From NCBI GenBank assembly GCA_947259625.1, contig CAMYMY010000474.1, positions 1 through 6,718 on the forward strand: 6,718 nucleotides of DNA. The letters are read 5' to 3'. Below the pieces are notes generated by a model that was not told the DNA's origin, ran no database searches, and was given only the letters and a program-made list of their open reading frames with translations. Every line of letters starts with the position of its first letter. The stretch's first letter is position 1. A program made the translations under genes and the position numbers. Shown piece after piece: positions 5,173 through 6,718 of this stretch. Source of the stretch: an uncultured Kiloniellales bacterium. Its GTDB lineage: Bacteria > Pseudomonadota > Alphaproteobacteria > Kiloniellales > JAKSDN01.

Positions 5173-6198
5173 ATGAGAGACCCCTACGTGAGAATCCTGG
5201 AAGAGCGGACCTGGTTCAATTTTGCCGGAAGACGGACCGTCGACCGCCTGCTTGCGGAACAAATGGAAATTGGTTCCGAGTTATCCTTCGATGTGTATCA
5301 GGATCCCCAAAGGGACTATCAATTTTTGGGTAGATCACCCTTTTGGAGCTCGCATGAAGTCTATCGCGCGGACACGAAGGAATCGAAGATCAGTGCCACG
5401 TTGAGAAGACTGCGAAAACCGGACGAGGCGGCTTTCGAAAACGTGCAGGAATATCTGGAGCAAAGGATCAACGGACTCCATCCCGTAAGCGGATTTGAGT
5501 ATTATGCGCTGTGGGAACTCATGGGCCTGCAAAAGAATTTTACCCGAGAACGCGCGCGGCATCTGGCGAGCATTATGGAAATGAATCTGTTTTCCTATGG
5601 AATTACCAAGGACGACCGGTTACCTCCAAAAGTCAGAAACGGTTATTTGTTCAATCTGCATTTCCACATCGATGATCATTTCGACCCGCCGAGCAAGATA
5701 GACCTTGCAGGCAGTTATGGAAGGCCGATGTACGTTGGCGCCTATTCCTCGAGCTGCAGCAAAACAAGGATTTACATGTGCCATCGCGGAGAGAGCCACA
5801 TCGTGGGCGATATCCCCAATGATCCGGCATTGGCGATAAAGGCCGGTGCCTTGCTTGACGGACCCGAAATCGAAGCCGACTACAACAACGACAGCCTGCA
5901 TATCGTCGTCAGGAGCGGCCAGCCGCTGGGCGCCGTTCACCTGTTCGGTTGTCATGGCGGCACGCTCGAGCAAATCTGGAGTCTTACGGGCCGGACGATA
6001 GAGGAAAGCAGAAAGAACCATTTAAGCCATTACGAGGAAATCGATGGGGGCTTCGTCGCCCAATCAAGCGTACCGGTAGAATCCGAGATGTTTACGCTCT
6101 ATGCCTTCAACGCGAACAACCTCGGCAAAGCCGTTGCGCTCCCCAATTATTGTGATCTTCCGTCGGGCGATAGCGCTCTTGCTCCCTCCGTTGCATGA
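5173..6198 (+). CDS. Orphan 341-aa protein of unknown function, low GC
   Basis: I do not recognise this protein. I chose ATG 5173 (MRDPYVRILEERTWFNFAGR) because the frame upstream overlaps the transposase scrap on the other strand. No good ribosome site is visible (AAGG lies about 16 nt upstream), and a GTG at 5083 is an unlikely longer start. It has no signal peptide or membrane helix. The N-terminal half is mixed alpha/beta with charged helices (about 70-135). At 162-171 is LHFHIDDHFD, a His/Asp cluster that could bind metal. Four Cys occur at 195, 203, 260 and 327, two of them in SSCSKTRIYMCHRG. The C-terminal half looks beta-rich (SLHIVVRSGQPLGAVHLFGC). Hand-counted 60-base stretches are 42-63% GC, against 70-82% in glpX, and A/T-ending codons are common, so recent transfer is likely. 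It is divergent from the broken Imm7 gene; a toxin or defence role is possible but unsupported. Confidence 0.8.
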   Translation: MRDPYVRILEERTWFNFAGRRTVDRLLAEQMEIGSELSFDVYQDPQRDYQFLGRSPFWSSHEVYRADTKESKISATLRRLRKPDEAAFENVQEYLEQRINGLHPVSGFEYYALWELMGLQKNFTRERARHLASIMEMNLFSYGITKDDRLPPKVRNGYLFNLHFHIDDHFDPPSKIDLAGSYGRPMYVGAYSSSCSKTRIYMCHRGESHIVGDIPNDPALAIKAGALLDGPEIEADYNNDSLHIVVRSGQPLGAVHLFGCHGGTLEQIWSLTGRTIEESRKNHLSHYEEIDGGFVAQSSVPVESEMFTLYAFNANNLGKAVALPNYCDLPSGDSALAPSVA

Positions 6199-6203
6199 CA
6201 TGG

Positions 6204-6215
6204 CCGGAGCTCCGG
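6204..6215. repeat. 12-bp palindrome just after the orphan gene
   Basis: ccggagctccgg is a perfect 12-bp palindrome that begins 5 bp after the stop of the orphan gene. It has no loop and no T-run, so it is at best a weak transcript end. The remaining spacer to 6337 (about 120 bp) shows no gene or structure I can support. It separates two converging genes. Confidence 0.3.
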
Positions 6216-6337
6216 GGACAGCGCAACGATCGCGTTCTGCCGGGAAATTTCGGACGACGAGATAGTCGGACCGTCACCGGAACTCGCGAAACCGCGTGAA
6301 CCTGCCGTCCATCAAAGTCGGACTCGGATGAGAGCCT

Positions 6338-6589
6338 TCAGCCCTTTGCAACGATCCTGAGGGCTACGTAGGGGACCAGGTTGAAGACCAGGATGGCGAT
6401 CTTGTACAGGCCGAGGAACAGGTAAAGGATCGCGTTGAAGGTTTCCGGGGCCACGGAGAACCATTTGCCGTGCGTCTGGTAGACGAAATCCGTGCCCCCG
6501 ATGGCGAAGGCCGCGAACGAGACGATCAACAATGCGCCGTTGACGATCGTGCACCACAGGAAGAAACTCGTCAGCTTCCGGATATCCAT
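6338..6589 (-). CDS. DUF6868-type small inner-membrane protein
   Basis: This 83-residue protein starts MDIRKLTSFFLWCTIVNGAL. Its features agree with the DUF6868 family as I remember it: an N-terminal helix with FFLWCTIVNG, the middle segment YQTHGKWFSVAPETF, and a second helix LYLFLGLYKIAILVFNLVPY. Helices span about residues 8-30 and 51-77, with a short polar loop between them. The function of the family is not known. The ATG at 6589 has an AGAGG site about 6 nt upstream. The end KG-stop at 6338 is the normal family length. It faces the orphan gene across a 139-bp spacer with no clear terminator. Confidence 0.85.
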   Translation of the reverse strand: MDIRKLTSFFLWCTIVNGALLIVSFAAFAIGGTDFVYQTHGKWFSVAPETFNAILYLFLGLYKIAILVFNLVPYVALRIVAKG

Positions 6590-6605
6590 GATCTGCCTCT
6601 CTTGA

Positions 6606-6718
6606 CTATCCGTGGCCGGCAGGTGCCGGCGCCGATGCGATGGCCCCGCGAAAGAACAGGCCGCCGCCGAAGCGGGGCAGGCGGCCCCGGCAACCTCTTC
6701 GGAACATCCATAGGCGTC
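6606..6718 (-). CDS. Possible C-terminus of an upstream gene (partial)
   Basis: A minus-strand frame enters from the window edge and reads about 37 codons, including FFRGAIASAPAPAGHG, to a TAG at 6606-6608. That is 16 bp before the DUF6868-type start, which would suit an operon. Third positions are GC-rich, but another minus-strand frame here is also open, so coding potential is weak. No family is recognisable. Alternatively the stretch is just the leader of the small membrane-protein gene. Confidence 0.25.
   Translation of the reverse strand, partial: RLWMFRRGCRGRLPRFGGGLFFRGAIASAPAPAGHG

Noticed and set aside
5620..6021. 133-codon minus-strand frame inside the orphan gene
   Set aside because: The plus-strand frame is longer, continuous over 341 codons and more protein-like; this one has no ribosome site.

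Overview
The window looks like chromosomal DNA from a GC-rich proteobacterium. An alphaproteobacterium is the best guess, from the style of the class II fructose-1,6-bisphosphatase (glpX) and the strong GC bias of the reliable genes, but nothing here fixes the taxon. Ordinary housekeeping DNA lies at the left. To the right it gives way to an accessory stretch of small membrane proteins, repeats, broken genes and one low-GC orphan gene.

Left part (1-1750): the C-terminus of a membrane protein is followed by glpX, intact and with every metal-ligand residue I know of. glpX converges on a small minus-strand gene that encodes a histidine-kinase-like dimerisation domain. That domain has Ser where the phospho-accepting His should be, and the reading frame is broken once.

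Middle (1750-3100): a gene-free stretch carries a tandem 8-nt repeat (CACRAAGR type) and two hairpins. The second hairpin looks like the terminator of a minus-strand two-gene operon: a YCII-domain protein, then 8 bp later a two-helix membrane protein with a lipocalin-like tail.

Right part (3100-5170): after about 400 bp without a gene comes a YrhK-like four-helix membrane protein broken by a frameshift. Next is the most striking locus: a minus-strand Imm7-type immunity gene (from a polymorphic-toxin system) that is damaged twice. A 172-bp palindromic element with perfect 17-bp terminal inverted repeats splits it, and an imperfect 24-nt direct repeat (21/24) flanks the split. Its start codon has been replaced by a scrap of an IS3-type transposase integrase core. 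The element shares an exact 41-bp segment with the repeat at 2056-2096.

Right end (5173-6718): a 341-aa orphan protein of visibly lower GC, with an HxHxDDH cluster; a 139-bp spacer; a small DUF6868-type membrane protein on the minus strand; and possibly the end of a gene upstream of it.

Overall this is housekeeping DNA beside a decaying accessory island. I see no CRISPR array, tRNA, rRNA or intact transposase. Three of the genes are broken, so either the region is decaying or the assembly has indel errors; reads would decide.
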